Shown one piece after another: positions 8,971 through 18,839 of a stretch of 64,000 nucleotides of DNA. The number at the start of each line of letters is the position of its first letter. The stretch's first letter is position 1. Both the position numbers and the translations under genes were made by a program. A model generated the notes under the pieces. That model worked only from the letters and a program-made list of their open reading frames with translations. It ran no database searches and had not been told where the DNA came from. This DNA is from JBDSLU01 sp963844435 (lineage in GTDB: Bacteria; Acidobacteriota; Vicinamibacteria; Vicinamibacterales; Vicinamibacteraceae), in assembly GCA_963844435.1 (NCBI GenBank), contig CAWJOG010000021.1, positions 310,001 to 374,000 on the forward strand, read 5' to 3'.

Positions 8971-10170
8971 ATGGCGACTGACGGCTCCCCCATCGATATC
9001 TCGATTCTCGAAGCGCTGATCGAGCTGCGGAAACAGCAGGCCCAGGTCGATCAGTTCTGCCAGCGCGCCGAAGAGCGCAAGGACAAGGTCGAGGCCGCGG
9101 TCTTTTCGCGCGTCATGGCCGACTACGGCAAGCGCCGGGCCGACCTCGAGGCGCAGGCGGCGCCGCTCGTCACCCGCGCCCTCGTCGAGTACCGCAAGCT
9201 GCGCGCGAGCTTCGACGCCGTCCGGGCGACGCAGGCGGCGGCGCGGCTGGACAAGGAAGAGATCGAGTTCCGGCACGCGCTGGGCGAGGTCGACGACCCG
9301 GTCAAGGACGAGCGGCTCAAGGAGCCCGAACGGCTGATCGCCGAGACGACCGAGCAGCTCCTCGGGCTGGACAAGCAGGAAGCGCTGTTCGCGCAGGCGC
9401 TCCCCGGCGTCGATCTGGAAGCGGCCCTCGAGGCCGCGCCCCCCAATCCGCCGCCGGCCCCGGCGCCCGAGTCCCCAGCCGTGTCGGGGAGCAAGCCCGC
9501 GGCGACCTCCGGCAGCAGGCGCGGGGCGTCCGGCACGTCCAAGGCCGCGAGCGGGACCGCCAAGGCGGCGAGCGGCCTCCAGGTCGTCGGCCCCGAGGAT
9601 CCGTCGACGAGCGGCACGGTGGAAGTCGCCATCATCGGGCCGCCGATGGAGGAAGCCGTCGAGTTCGCCGACTCCGATCAGACGATGCTCGAAGCCGCCG
9701 GGCCGCCCTCGGCCGACTTCGCCTGGCCGCCGGTGGACGATGGCCTCGTCTCGGTGCCGATCGGGAGCTCGGGCCCGGTCGCCGTCGCCAAGGCCCCGGA
9801 GCCGCCGCCCGTGCCGGCCCCGCCCTCGGGCGGGGTCGACGTCGAGGATCGCACCTTCATCGTCCCCGAGGCGCTCCTGCTCAGCGAGGCCGACAACGGC
9901 CAGGCCGTCAACTTCCGGCTGACCGCGCTGACTTACATCGGCCGCTCCGAGGACAACCAGTTGCGCCTGCTCGACCCCGGCGTGTCCCGCCGGCACGTCC
10001 TCGTGATGGCCACTCCGGGCGGCTACACGATCCGCGATCTCGGCTCGCAGAACGGCACCTACGTCAACGGCACCCGCGTCGACGAGAGCCCGCTCACCGA
10101 TGGCGATCGCATCACCATCGGCGAGATCAATCTCGTCTTCCGCGGCGCGCCGGCCGCCGTCTCGGCCTAG
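8971..10170 (+). CDS. FHA-domain protein with N-terminal coiled coil
   Basis: About 399 residues from ATG 8971, which has AGGAAGAGG about ten bases upstream. Residues 1-130 are helical and charged (ELRKQQAQVDQFCQRAEERK), predicted coiled coil; then a Pro/Ala/Ser linker of about 150 residues; then a C-terminal FHA domain with TYIGRSEDNQLRLLDPGVSR, RRHVLV and LGSQNGTYVNGTRV, which holds the conserved G-R, S-R-x-H and N-G residues that bind phosphothreonine. It is the first gene of a three-gene cassette with an STAS protein four bases downstream and an FHA-GAF-PP2C phosphatase. A cytoplasmic adaptor reading Ser/Thr phosphorylation is the likely role. Confidence 0.88.
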   Translation: MATDGSPIDISILEALIELRKQQAQVDQFCQRAEERKDKVEAAVFSRVMADYGKRRADLEAQAAPLVTRALVEYRKLRASFDAVRATQAAARLDKEEIEFRHALGEVDDPVKDERLKEPERLIAETTEQLLGLDKQEALFAQALPGVDLEAALEAAPPNPPPAPAPESPAVSGSKPAATSGSRRGASGTSKAASGTAKAASGLQVVGPEDPSTSGTVEVAIIGPPMEEAVEFADSDQTMLEAAGPPSADFAWPPVDDGLVSVPIGSSGPVAVAKAPEPPPVPAPPSGGVDVEDRTFIVPEALLLSEADNGQAVNFRLTALTYIGRSEDNQLRLLDPGVSRRHVLVMATPGGYTIRDLGSQNGTYVNGTRVDESPLTDGDRITIGEINLVFRGAPAAVSA

Positions 10171-10173
10171 TTC

Positions 10174-10680
10174 GTGGCCATGGAGCTCAAGGTCACCCGC
10201 CATGGCGCGGCCAGCCAGGTGGCGGTCCTCCACCCGGGCGCCCAGGTCGACGGCCGGTCCGCGTTCCAGTTCGAGCAGGACGTCCTCGAGCTGCTGCAGG
10301 ACGGGACCAAGTACGTCGTCGTCGATTTCGCGGCCGTCACGCTGTTCGCCAGCGCCGGCATCCGCGTCCTCATCCTGATGCTGCACAAGCTCGACGCCCG
10401 CGATGGCGCGCTCGTGCTGTGCGGCCTGAACCAGTACGTCCGCAACGTCCTCGACGTCTCCGGCCTCACCGGGCAGTTCACCATCGTCGGCACGATTGCG
10501 GACGCGGTGAAGGCCATGCCGGCCAGTGAGGACACGAGCGAGACGGGCCAGCTCGCGCGGCGTGTCCTGAAGCTGCTCTCGATCGGCGATCAACCGCCCG
10601 CCGGAGCGTCCGCGATCGCCCAGCCGATCGCCCAGGAGCTCGCCGACCGCGCCTTGCACGCGCTGTCGAGGCGACGGTAA
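10174..10680 (+). CDS. STAS-domain anti-sigma factor antagonist-like protein
   Basis: 168 residues. The N-terminal 105 residues form an STAS domain (ASQVAVLHPGAQVDGRSAFQ, TKYVVVDFAAVTLFASAGIR, LDARDGALVLCGLNQYVRNV, DVSGLTGQFTIVGTIADAV) like SpoIIAA/RsbV; a Ser in FASAGIR is at the position normally phosphorylated. The C-terminal 55 residues are extra and of unknown role. Start is GTG 10174 or ATG 10180. It sits four bases after an FHA gene and ten before a PP2C-type phosphatase, a classical partner-switch layout, but no RsbW-like kinase is seen nearby. Confidence 0.87.
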   Translation: MAMELKVTRHGAASQVAVLHPGAQVDGRSAFQFEQDVLELLQDGTKYVVVDFAAVTLFASAGIRVLILMLHKLDARDGALVLCGLNQYVRNVLDVSGLTGQFTIVGTIADAVKAMPASEDTSETGQLARRVLKLLSIGDQPPAGASAIAQPIAQELADRALHALSRRR

Positions 10681-10689
10681 CCCTACCAG

Positions 10690-12330
10690 ATGCCGGTCCT
10701 CACTCTTCAGAATGGCGAGCGGGCCGGCGCGGCCTTCCCGTTCGATCGCCCCGTCGTCCTCGGCCGCGGCCGCCGCGCCGACATCGTCGTCGACGACCCC
10801 AGCGCCTCGCGGCGTCACGCCCAGATCGAGCTGCACGGCCGCGAGTGGCAGGTGAACGATCTCGACAGCGCGAACGGCACCCATCTCAACGGCCGGCCGA
10901 TCTCGCGGCCGACCACGATCCGGCCCGGTGACCTGATCGGCATCGGTGGGCTCACCTTCCGCTACGAGCCCGACGGCAAGAAGGACACGCCGGACACGGT
11001 GTTCTTCGTCGAGGAAGAATCGCCGCAGTCGCAGATCATCCTCAGCAAGCCGGTCGAGCTCGATCCGCCGGTCGCGAGCGATCCGCGCCAGGCGCAGCTC
11101 CTCATCCGCCTCGCCGAGATCCTGGGCACCGCGTTCCAGGAGCACGCGGTCCTCGACTTCGTCCTCGACGAGCTGCTCAAGGTGGCGCCGCGGGCCGAGC
11201 GCGGGCTGGTGCTGGTCTACGAGGAGGAAGGCGGCGAACTGCTGCCGACCAGCATCCGCGCCCCGGGTGGCGCGCCGGCCAAGGTCGGCTACAGCCGCGC
11301 GCTGATGAAGCAGGCGCTGGCGCGGCGCGAAGGCCTGGTCATCATCGACGCGGGGAGCGAGGGCCAGGCGTCGGGATCCGACTCGCTGCTGATCATGGGC
11401 CTGCGGTCGGTGCTGTGCGTGCCGATCACGTTCCGCAACGAGATCTTCGGCGTCGTCCAGCTCGATGGCCGCCCCGGGGGCGGCCCGTTCACCGAGAGCG
11501 AGCTGGCGACCGCGCTCGGCTACGCCGCGCAGATCGGCATGTCGATCGCCTACGTCCGGCTGCACAAGCGGGAGCTGAAGCGCGAGCTGCTGGATCGCGA
11601 CCTGACACTGGCCCGACGCGTCCAGCAGGATTTCCTCCCGCAGCGGCCGCCCGAGGTGCCGGGCTACGGCTTCGCCGTCGAGTACACGCCGGCGCAGGCG
11701 GTCGGCGGCGACTTCTTCGACTTCATCCAGCTCTCGCCCACGCACGTGGCGGTGATTGCCGGCGACGTGTCGGGCAAGGGCGTGTCGGCCGCGATCTTCG
11801 GCGCCCGGGTGACCAGCGACTTCCGCTACCAGTCGGTGGGGCAGACCTCGCCATCGGTCATCCTCGAGCGCGTCAACAAGTCGTTGACGCACGTGTCGCG
11901 CGACGCGATGTTCGCCACCGCCGTGGTGGCGGTCATCGACACCGCCAGCGGCCAGGTCGAGATTGCGACGGCGGCGCACCCCCTCGGCGTCCTGCGCTCG
12001 GCGAGCGGCTGGTCGCGGATGGTCGGCGCGACCGGCGGCCCGCCGATCGGCATCCGCGATCGCGCCACGTTCCCGCAGACGTCGCACCCGCTGGCGCCTG
12101 GCGACATCGTCATCTTCTACAGCGACGGCGTCACCGAAGCCGTCAACGTCGGCGACGATCAGTACGGCAACGAGCGCCTGCTCGGCGCGATCCGGCCGGC
12201 CGGCGGCTCGATCCGCGAGCTGACCCGCGCGCTGGCCGACGACGTCGCGCGGTTCTCACAGGGCTGCGACCAGCGCGACGACATCACCATCGTCGCGTTC
12301 GGCCGATCACCGGAGGTACGACCATCATGA
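10690..12330 (+). CDS. FHA-GAF-PP2C (SpoIIE/RsbU-type) phosphatase
   Basis: 546 residues, three domains. FHA at about 20-95 (VVLGRGRRADIVVDDPSASR, RRHAQIE, SANGTHLNGRPI); GAF at about 135-290 (LDFVLDELLKVAPRAERGLV, GLRSVLCVPITFRNEIFGVV); SpoIIE-type PP2C at about 330-540 (AVGGDFFDFIQL, IAGDVSGKGVSAAIFGARV, VIFYSDGVTEAVN, QRDDITIVAF) with the metal-binding Asp residues in place. It should dephosphorylate a phosphoserine partner, most simply the STAS protein just upstream, with the FHA domain reading pThr and GAF sensing a ligand. The last bases overlap the next ATG (ATGA). Confidence 0.93.
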   Translation: MPVLTLQNGERAGAAFPFDRPVVLGRGRRADIVVDDPSASRRHAQIELHGREWQVNDLDSANGTHLNGRPISRPTTIRPGDLIGIGGLTFRYEPDGKKDTPDTVFFVEEESPQSQIILSKPVELDPPVASDPRQAQLLIRLAEILGTAFQEHAVLDFVLDELLKVAPRAERGLVLVYEEEGGELLPTSIRAPGGAPAKVGYSRALMKQALARREGLVIIDAGSEGQASGSDSLLIMGLRSVLCVPITFRNEIFGVVQLDGRPGGGPFTESELATALGYAAQIGMSIAYVRLHKRELKRELLDRDLTLARRVQQDFLPQRPPEVPGYGFAVEYTPAQAVGGDFFDFIQLSPTHVAVIAGDVSGKGVSAAIFGARVTSDFRYQSVGQTSPSVILERVNKSLTHVSRDAMFATAVVAVIDTASGQVEIATAAHPLGVLRSASGWSRMVGATGGPPIGIRDRATFPQTSHPLAPGDIVIFYSDGVTEAVNVGDDQYGNERLLGAIRPAGGSIRELTRALADDVARFSQGCDQRDDITIVAFGRSPEVRPS

Positions 12331-12671
12331 CCCCGCCCAGACTCAAGGGCCGGACGTTCCGTGCCATGTCGAACTCTGCCCACGGCCAGAGCGGCTCCGC
12401 CACCGAGATGGAATTCACGGGCGACGACGACTACGTCACCGCCACCTACGCCGGCGGCGGCGTCCGCCTCGGCCAGGTGCTGGCGCGGCGCACCGACGAC
12501 GACGCCCTCGACATGCACTACCACGCCGGGTCGACCAGCGGCCAGATCCGCGCCGGTCATGGCCGCGCGACGTTCGCGGCCGACTCGCAAGGCAAGATGC
12601 GCATGTTCATCGAGTGGCAGTGGCTCACCGGGGACCACTCCACCGGCCATTCCGAGTGGGCCGAGGTCTGA
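12327..12671 (+). CDS. Small beta-sheet protein of a family often mislabelled n-acetylglutamate synthase
   Basis: 114 residues from ATG 12327, overlapping the phosphatase stop by four bases and preceded by CGGAGG. Motifs LKGRTFRAMSNSAHGQSGSA, YVTATYAGGGVRLGQVLARR, LDMHYHAGSTSGQIRAGHGR and FIEWQWLTGDHSTGHSEWAE match a compact beta-barrel family that databases call n-acetylglutamate synthase without evidence. No acetyltransferase motif is present. Its overlap with the phosphatase gene implies co-expression; function unknown. Confidence 0.6.
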   Translation: MTPPRLKGRTFRAMSNSAHGQSGSATEMEFTGDDDYVTATYAGGGVRLGQVLARRTDDDALDMHYHAGSTSGQIRAGHGRATFAADSQGKMRMFIEWQWLTGDHSTGHSEWAEV

Positions 12672-12718
12672 CGGCCGGCACGGTTCGGGAGCGGCGTCCC
12701 GCTGCGAGTCCGTGATCG

Positions 12719-13357
12719 CTATCGCAGCGTGAAGTTGACCGTCACGGTCATGATGACCGGCACCGCGACGCCGTTCAGGCGCGTCGGCTCGTACTCCCAC
12801 TTCCGGACCGCGTCGAGCGCCGCCTGATCGAGCAGCGGGATCGAGCGGAGCACGCGCGTGTTCGCGACCTTGCCGCCCGGGTCGATCGTCGCTTCGATGA
12901 TCACGACGCCCTGGACGCGGGCCGACTGGGCGATGAGCGGATAGACGGGCTGCACGTTCCGAGTCTTGGTGGGGGCCTTGATCTGGCCGCCAACGCGCAC
13001 CGCCCGCTCCACGGGTTCATCGGCCGGCATGTCGCGCCGGCTGCGCTCGGCGGTCGCCGCGCGATCGGGCCCTGGCGTTGCGACGACGGCCTCGGACTCC
13101 GGCGGCGCGTCGGGCGGCGGAACCTGCGCGACGGGCGGCGTGTCGCGGATCGGCGGCACCGGCGAGAAGGCGCCGCTGTTCATCAGCACGATCAGGATGG
13201 CGGCCGCGGCGCCGGCCATCAGCATGACGACCGCGATCGCGCCGACGATCAGCAGCGGCACGAGCGGTGAGGATCGCCGCGGTGGCGGCTGACCTGGCGC
13301 GGGCGGCCACGCCGGCGGTGGGGGAGGCGTCGAGGGCGGCGGCGGGGGGAACGTCAT
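12719..13357 (-). CDS. TonB-like energy transducer
   Basis: 212 residues from ATG 13357. A Pro-rich cytoplasmic N-terminus (TFPPPPPSTPPPPPAWPPAP), one membrane helix (LIVGAIAVVMLMAGAAAAIL), a short periplasmic linker and a C-terminal TonB domain (VQPVYPLIAQSARVQGVVII, VLRSIPLLDQAALDAVRKWE, YEPTRLNGVAVPVIMTV). The proline-rich side before the helix is common in acidobacterial TonB proteins. It lies 13 bases after the HExxH gene on the same strand as the exporter operon, and may be the last gene of that operon or a separate transducer for TonB receptors. Confidence 0.85.
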   Translation of the reverse strand: MTFPPPPPSTPPPPPAWPPAPGQPPPRRSSPLVPLLIVGAIAVVMLMAGAAAAILIVLMNSGAFSPVPPIRDTPPVAQVPPPDAPPESEAVVATPGPDRAATAERSRRDMPADEPVERAVRVGGQIKAPTKTRNVQPVYPLIAQSARVQGVVIIEATIDPGGKVANTRVLRSIPLLDQAALDAVRKWEYEPTRLNGVAVPVIMTVTVNFTLR

Positions 13358-13370
13358 CGTCAGCGCTCGC

Positions 13371-14456
13371 TCAGAGCCTGGCGTCGACGGCGTCCACGAG
13401 GCCGTCATCGGCCAGCTCGGGAAGGCTCGCGAGCGAGAGCGCGTAGACGAGGCGGGCGAGGAACGTGGCGTCGACGAGCCTGTTCGCGTGCCGCGTCGCG
13501 ACCGCGGCGAGCTGCCGCGTGGCATCGGCCGCGAGCGCACAGACCTCGGCGAAGTCGTCGTCGTCGAGGGCCGGCCTGCCGCGGTAGTTGGCCAGGCGCC
13601 CGCCGGGCCGGAACGCGGGCAGGCGATCGACGCCGAGCAGCACCCGCGCGATGCCGTCCGGATAGACCCCGAAGGCGCGGACGAGGCCGACGAAGTCGGC
13701 GATGATCTCGTCGGTGGCGTGGCTGCGCACGATGCCGAACAGGCGCCACGTCAGGTCGTGCGTCGATTCGTGCTCGGCGCGGACGATCAGCGACCGTTCC
13801 AGCCACTCGGTCTCGGTGACGCGGACCTCGGAGCCCGGCACGCCGCTGTACGGCCCGCGGCTGAGGATGACGAAGCGATCCTGGTAGCGGGCCTTCTGCG
13901 CCGCGAAGCGGCCCAGCTCCTCACGCCAGGCGTCCTCGTCGCCGGCGGTGCCGTTCTCCGCCTCCCACACCCGCCGATAGCGGGCGACGCGATCCCAGTT
14001 GTTCAGGCCCTTGACGAAGCAGGCGCCCATCGACGCCGGCACGTCGCGCGGCTCGTTGCGCTCGGTGAACGCCCGCACCAGCGATTCGAAGTCGGCCCGG
14101 GTGCCGGCGATGAGCAGCGGCAGGAGGCCGGCGACGCCGTCGCTGAACGTGAGCAGCAGCGATTCCGGCCGCTCCAGCAGCAGGCCGGGGCTGAAGGCGT
14201 CGGCTTCCTCGATCCTGCCGCGACGGGTGGCGGCGCCGTAGGCCGGCTCCTGCGAGATACCGTCCTGGATGGGGAAGCGGAGCTGCGGGAACACCGCGGC
14301 GAGCGCCGCGAAGACACCGACCTTGCGCGCGCTGGCGGCGTACTCGCGCCACACCGTGACGTGCGGCTCCTCGGCCCGCGCCTGCGCCAGCCGGGCGAGG
14401 ACGGTGTCGTCGCTGCGATACGGATGCTCGAGGTAGGCCTGCAACGCGTCGGTCAT
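13371..14456 (-). CDS. HExxH-containing protein of the exporter operon, function unknown
   Basis: 361 residues from ATG 14456. The only recognisable catalytic motif is a metallopeptidase-like HESTH in IVRAEHESTHDLTWRLFG, followed by an acidic segment (HATDEIIADFVGLVRAFG) that could give a third zinc ligand. Other blocks (LEHPYRSDDTVLARLAQARA, FPIQDGISQEPAY, ACFVKGLNNWDRVARYRRVW) match no enzyme I can name. There is no signal peptide, so it should act in the cytoplasm. It follows the FHA-ABC gene by eight bases, so it is part of the export operon and may act on the exported peptide or on the machinery. Confidence 0.75.
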   Translation of the reverse strand: MTDALQAYLEHPYRSDDTVLARLAQARAEEPHVTVWREYAASARKVGVFAALAAVFPQLRFPIQDGISQEPAYGAATRRGRIEEADAFSPGLLLERPESLLLTFSDGVAGLLPLLIAGTRADFESLVRAFTERNEPRDVPASMGACFVKGLNNWDRVARYRRVWEAENGTAGDEDAWREELGRFAAQKARYQDRFVILSRGPYSGVPGSEVRVTETEWLERSLIVRAEHESTHDLTWRLFGIVRSHATDEIIADFVGLVRAFGVYPDGIARVLLGVDRLPAFRPGGRLANYRGRPALDDDDFAEVCALAADATRQLAAVATRHANRLVDATFLARLVYALSLASLPELADDGLVDAVDARL

Positions 14457-14464
14457 CAGCAGCC

Positions 14465-17400
14465 CTAAACCATCTGCCGCTTGGCCAGGGCGGCGAAGGC
14501 GCCGTCCTTCTCCATCAGCTCCTGGTAGGTGCCCTGCTCGATGATCTGGCCGGCCTCGAGGTAGCAGATCTTGTCGGCGTTGATGATCGTGCTGAGGCGG
14601 TGCGCGATGACGATGCGCGTCGCCTCCATCCGGTCCATGCTCTCCGAGACGATCTGCTGGGTGCGGTTGTCGAGGGCGCTGGTCGCCTCGTCCAGGAAGA
14701 TGATCTTCGGCTTGTTGACGATGGCGCGGGCGATCATCAGGCGCTGGCGCTGGCCGCCGGACAGCGTGCCGCCGCCTTCCGAGACGTAGGTGTGCATGCC
14801 CATCGGCATGTTGCGGATGTCTTCGGCCAGGCCCGACTTCTCGGCCGCCTCCCAGGCGTCCTCGAGCGTGCGGGCACTGGCGCCGCAGATGTTGCGGAAG
14901 ATCTCGGTCGGCATGACGCGGCTGACCTGCAGCACGACGCCCATCTGCTGCCGCAGCATGCGCACGTCGATCGACGACAGGTCCTGCCCGTCGAAGTAGA
15001 TGGTGCCCGACGCCGGCGCCTCGAAGCCGAGCATGAGGCGCATCAGCGTCGACTTGCCGCACCCCGACGAGCCGACGAACGCGACGAACTCGCCGGCCTT
15101 GATCTTGAGCGACAGGTCGCGGACGATCGCCGGCCCGTCCTGCGTGTAGCGGAAGGTGACGTGCGAGATGTCGATCGCGCCGGACAGCCGGCCGGGGAAG
15201 CCCTTCGAGCGATCGACCTCGGGCGGCGTGTCGAGGATGGGGATGATGCGCTCGTAGATCGGGATGATGCGCAGCAGGTTCAGCGAGGCGTCGCCGAGCG
15301 CCTGCATGGCGCCGAGGAACAGGCCGTAGGCCGAGTTGAAGGCGATGAACGCGCCGACCGACAGCCCCGGCTCGCCGCTCTCGGCGGCCTTCGCCTGCTC
15401 CGACATCATCACCGTGAAGATGGCGATCGACGACAGCACCGGGAAGCAGGCGCCGAAGACGCCGGCGACGTTCTGGATGTTGCCGACGGTGAAGCTGATC
15501 CTGCGCTGCTGGGCGAACTCGCGCGCCCACACCTTGAAGGCGTGGTTCTCGGCGCCGGCGATGCGCAGCTTCGAGACGCCGCTGATCAGGTTGAGGACGA
15601 GGCCGGCGATGGCGCCGCGGTACTGGATCTCCTGCCGCTGGTAGCGCAGCTGGAGATAGTTGGCGATCATGTTGATCGACACGTAGGCGATCGTGAGGCC
15701 GATCGCCACCACCGCCAGCGTGCCGTTGTAGCCCATCATCTGGACCACGTAGAACAGGCCGGACAACGAGCCGAGGATCGCCGCGACGCCAGCGCCGGCG
15801 ATCAATTCCTGGATCTGGTCGATGCCGCTGGCGCGATCGGACAGGTCGCCGGCCGCGTACTTGCGGTAGAAGTTGACCGGCAGGTTGAGGAGGCGATCCC
15901 AGACCGCCGCCTGGACGCTGTTCTGCATCCGCGACTGGATGCGGATCGTCGTCACGCCCTGCACGAATTTGAAGGCCGCCGTGGCGAGCGCCGAGAACAT
16001 CAGCGCGACGCCGAACACGAACAGCGTCTCGCGATCGGCCTGGGGCACCGCCTCGTCGAAGATCTTGCCGGTGAAGTACGGCGTCGCCGAGCCGAACATG
16101 CCGATGGCGATGGCCGTGAACAGCAGCCACTTGATGTCGCTGCCGAGCCCGCGGGCGGCGAAGGCGACGACCTCCCGGACGGTCAGCGATCCGTCCTTGA
16201 ACGGCCGGTAGAAGGTGAAGCCGAACGGCGTCAGCGTCTCGCCGACCTTGGCGTTGACCTTGCCGCGCTCGCCGGTCTTCGGGTTGATGTACTCGTAGGA
16301 CCGGTGGCCCGTCGGCAGCAGCGCCACTGGCAGCCGCGTCTCGGCGTGCTGGCCGAGCAGCGGACCGTGGTCGAAGTTCCACCAGTCGTCGCGCAGCATG
16401 ACCAGCCGCGTGCGGAACCCCGACGACGCGGCGATCGCCGCAACCTGCTCCTCGTAGGCGAGGTCCTCGGTCGCCCCAGGGTTGCCGCGCACCTCGATGC
16501 CGAAGGCGTGGCCGACCAGCGCACACGCCTTGAGCACCGGCTCCGAGCCGACCGCGTCGAGCAGCTCGCGCGGCGTGTCGCTCTCGGTCCGCATGACGGC
16601 GCCGATGGCGTCGTAGGCGGCCTCCTCGGCGGCCTCCTTGTGGTGCGCCTTGGCCTGCAGGCGGACGTACTCGTCGACGTTGGCGAGCTTCTTGTTGACG
16701 AACTCGCACTCGCACAGCGCGCGGTGGAACACCTGGAGGCTGAGCCAGAAGTTGGCGTCGGCGACCACGTCGTTCGTCTTCTTCGGGTTCACCACCAGCT
16801 CGCCGAACTCGTCGCCGAGCGGCCGGATCCAGGAATCCGGCGTGATCGGGAAGAAGGCGCGCTTGCGCGGAAAGACCAGCGTGCTGACGTCGTCGAAGAG
16901 GACGCTGCCGCTCCACAGGTCGACCCACAGGACGCCGTCGGCGCTGGTCGCCTTGTTGGTGCGATCGAGCTTCAGCTCGACACCCGGCTTGAGCGGCAAC
17001 TCGCCGGTGCGCTTCGCCGTCGTCGGCGTCAGCGCCTTCGACAGGCCGCCCACCCACGTGTCGAGCAGGGCGGCGACGCCCTCGCCCTGCTGCGGCATGC
17101 GCGCCAGCTGCTGCAGGCGCGCGATCGGCATCCGCCGCACCTTCGAGCCCTGCTTCGGCACCACCAGGAAGCCGGACCCGAGCGCGTAGCCCTTGAGATC
17201 GAAGCCGAAGCAGCACTGGCCGGCGCCGATGCCCAGGAAGTGCGTGCGCTGGCCGACCGGGGCGCCCTTCTCGAGCGCGACGGTGAAGATCAGCAGCCCG
17301 CCTTCGACGACGTAGTAGACCGAGTCGACGTCGTCGAGCAGGAACGGGCGGTGCGCGCTGACTTCAATCTGCTCGCCTTCCTCCTCGATCCGCCGCGCCT

Positions 17401-18839
17401 TCTCGGCCATGCCGGCGGCGGCCGGCATGACGAACGTGTGCCCGACCTCGTGCTCGCCTGAACTGAGCGCGTCGGGACGGCGGAAGAACCCGGTGCCGCC
17501 CGCCCGCGCGGCGTCACCGAGCGCCTCGCGGGAGAGCATCTGCGTGCCTTCGATGTCGACGCCGGGGCCGACCACCTTCCGCATCTGCTGCGTGCCATCG
17601 GGGGCGGGCGAATGGCCCTGCGCGACGATGTACTGCGTCGCGTCGCTGGCGGCGACCGGCGGTGCGGGCGCAGGCGGTTTGGCCGCGACCGGCGGTGCCG
17701 GCGGTGGTGCGGGCGGCTTCGGTGGCGCGGGCGGCGCGACCGCGTGCGGCTTCGTCACCGCGATCGGAGCGTCGGCGGGCACCGCAGGCACCGCGGGCGG
17801 CATGACCCGCGTGACCGCGGACGGCGGGTCGGGCGCTGCCGGCGGGGCAGGTGGAGCCGGAGGCACCGGCGGCCTGGCGACTGGCGGAGGCGCCGGCGGA
17901 GCCGCGGGCTTCGCCACCGTCGGCGGTGCGGGCGGTGCAGCCGGGGGAGCCACGGGCCTCGCCACCGTGGGCGGTGCGGGCGGGGGCGCCACGGGCCTGG
18001 CCAACGGCGGCGGGGCCGGCGGGATGGGCGGCGGCGCCACGGGCTTCGACAACGGTGGCGGGGCCGGCGGGGCGGCGGGCGGAACGCCTGGCCTCGCGAT
18101 CGGCGGCGGCGCGGGCGCAGCGGGGGCCGCCGGACGGGGGGCGGCGCCATCCGATACCACTTCGAGCACGATGGCGCGGCCGACGCGGACGCGTTCGCCG
18201 GGCTGCAGCACGCGGTTCTTCACCGCCTCGGTGCCTACCCAGACGCCGCCGGCGCTGTCGAGATCGACGATGCGCAGCCCCTCGGCCGTGCGCTCGACGC
18301 GGGCGTGCCGGCGCGAGACGTCCTTCTCGCCGACGATGATGTCGCACGTCTCCGAGCGGCCCAGCGTGGCGAGTTCGCCGACCACGGCGTACGTGCGTGC
18401 CGACCGGGACGGTGGCACTGCCTTCGACGACGCGCAGCGCCAGGCCACCGGCGCGCCCCGGCGCCTCGGGCGGGCGCGTTGCACCGCGTGCGGTCGGCCC
18501 GACGGGCGCGAGCGACGGGACCTCGCCCGGACCCGAACGGACCTCGAACACGGTGGCGCCGATCCGGAACTGCTGCCCGGGCGCGATCTGGCGATCCGAG
18601 ATGCGCTCGGCGCCCATCCACACGCCGTTGCCGGAACCGAGATCGCGGACGCGGATGCCGTCCGCCGCCGGCTCGAGCTGGGCGTGCTGGCGCGACACGC
18701 TGCGGTCGTCGAGCCACAGCCCCGCGGTGCGCTCGCGGCCGACGGTGACCGCCGCCGCGAGGCGGATCTCGTCGCCCGGCTTGAGCGATTCCGAGGCGAC
18801 GACGCGCAGGACGAAGGCGCGGACAGAGGAAACAGGCAT
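14465..18839 (-). CDS. NHLM-type export ABC transporter with two N-terminal FHA domains (one frameshift)
   Basis: About 1,455 residues from ATG 18839, whose A overlaps the previous stop (TAATG). Order: FHA1 (AAVTVGRERTAGLWLDDRSV, SRQHAQLE, GSGNGVWMG); a frameshift near 18395; FHA2 (ATLGRSETCDIIVGEKDVSR, SAGGVWVG); a Pro/Ala linker of about 170 residues; a cyclic-nucleotide-like and degenerate region of the NHLM permease/ATPase family; a six-helix ABC membrane domain; and an ATPase with FVGSSGCGKST, TLSGGQRQRLMIARA and IIFLDEATSALD. The family (TIGR03797-like) works beside a peptidase-containing ABC partner to export leader-bearing microcins. FHA domains here imply control by Ser/Thr phosphorylation, which I have not seen described for this family. 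Confidence 0.9.
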
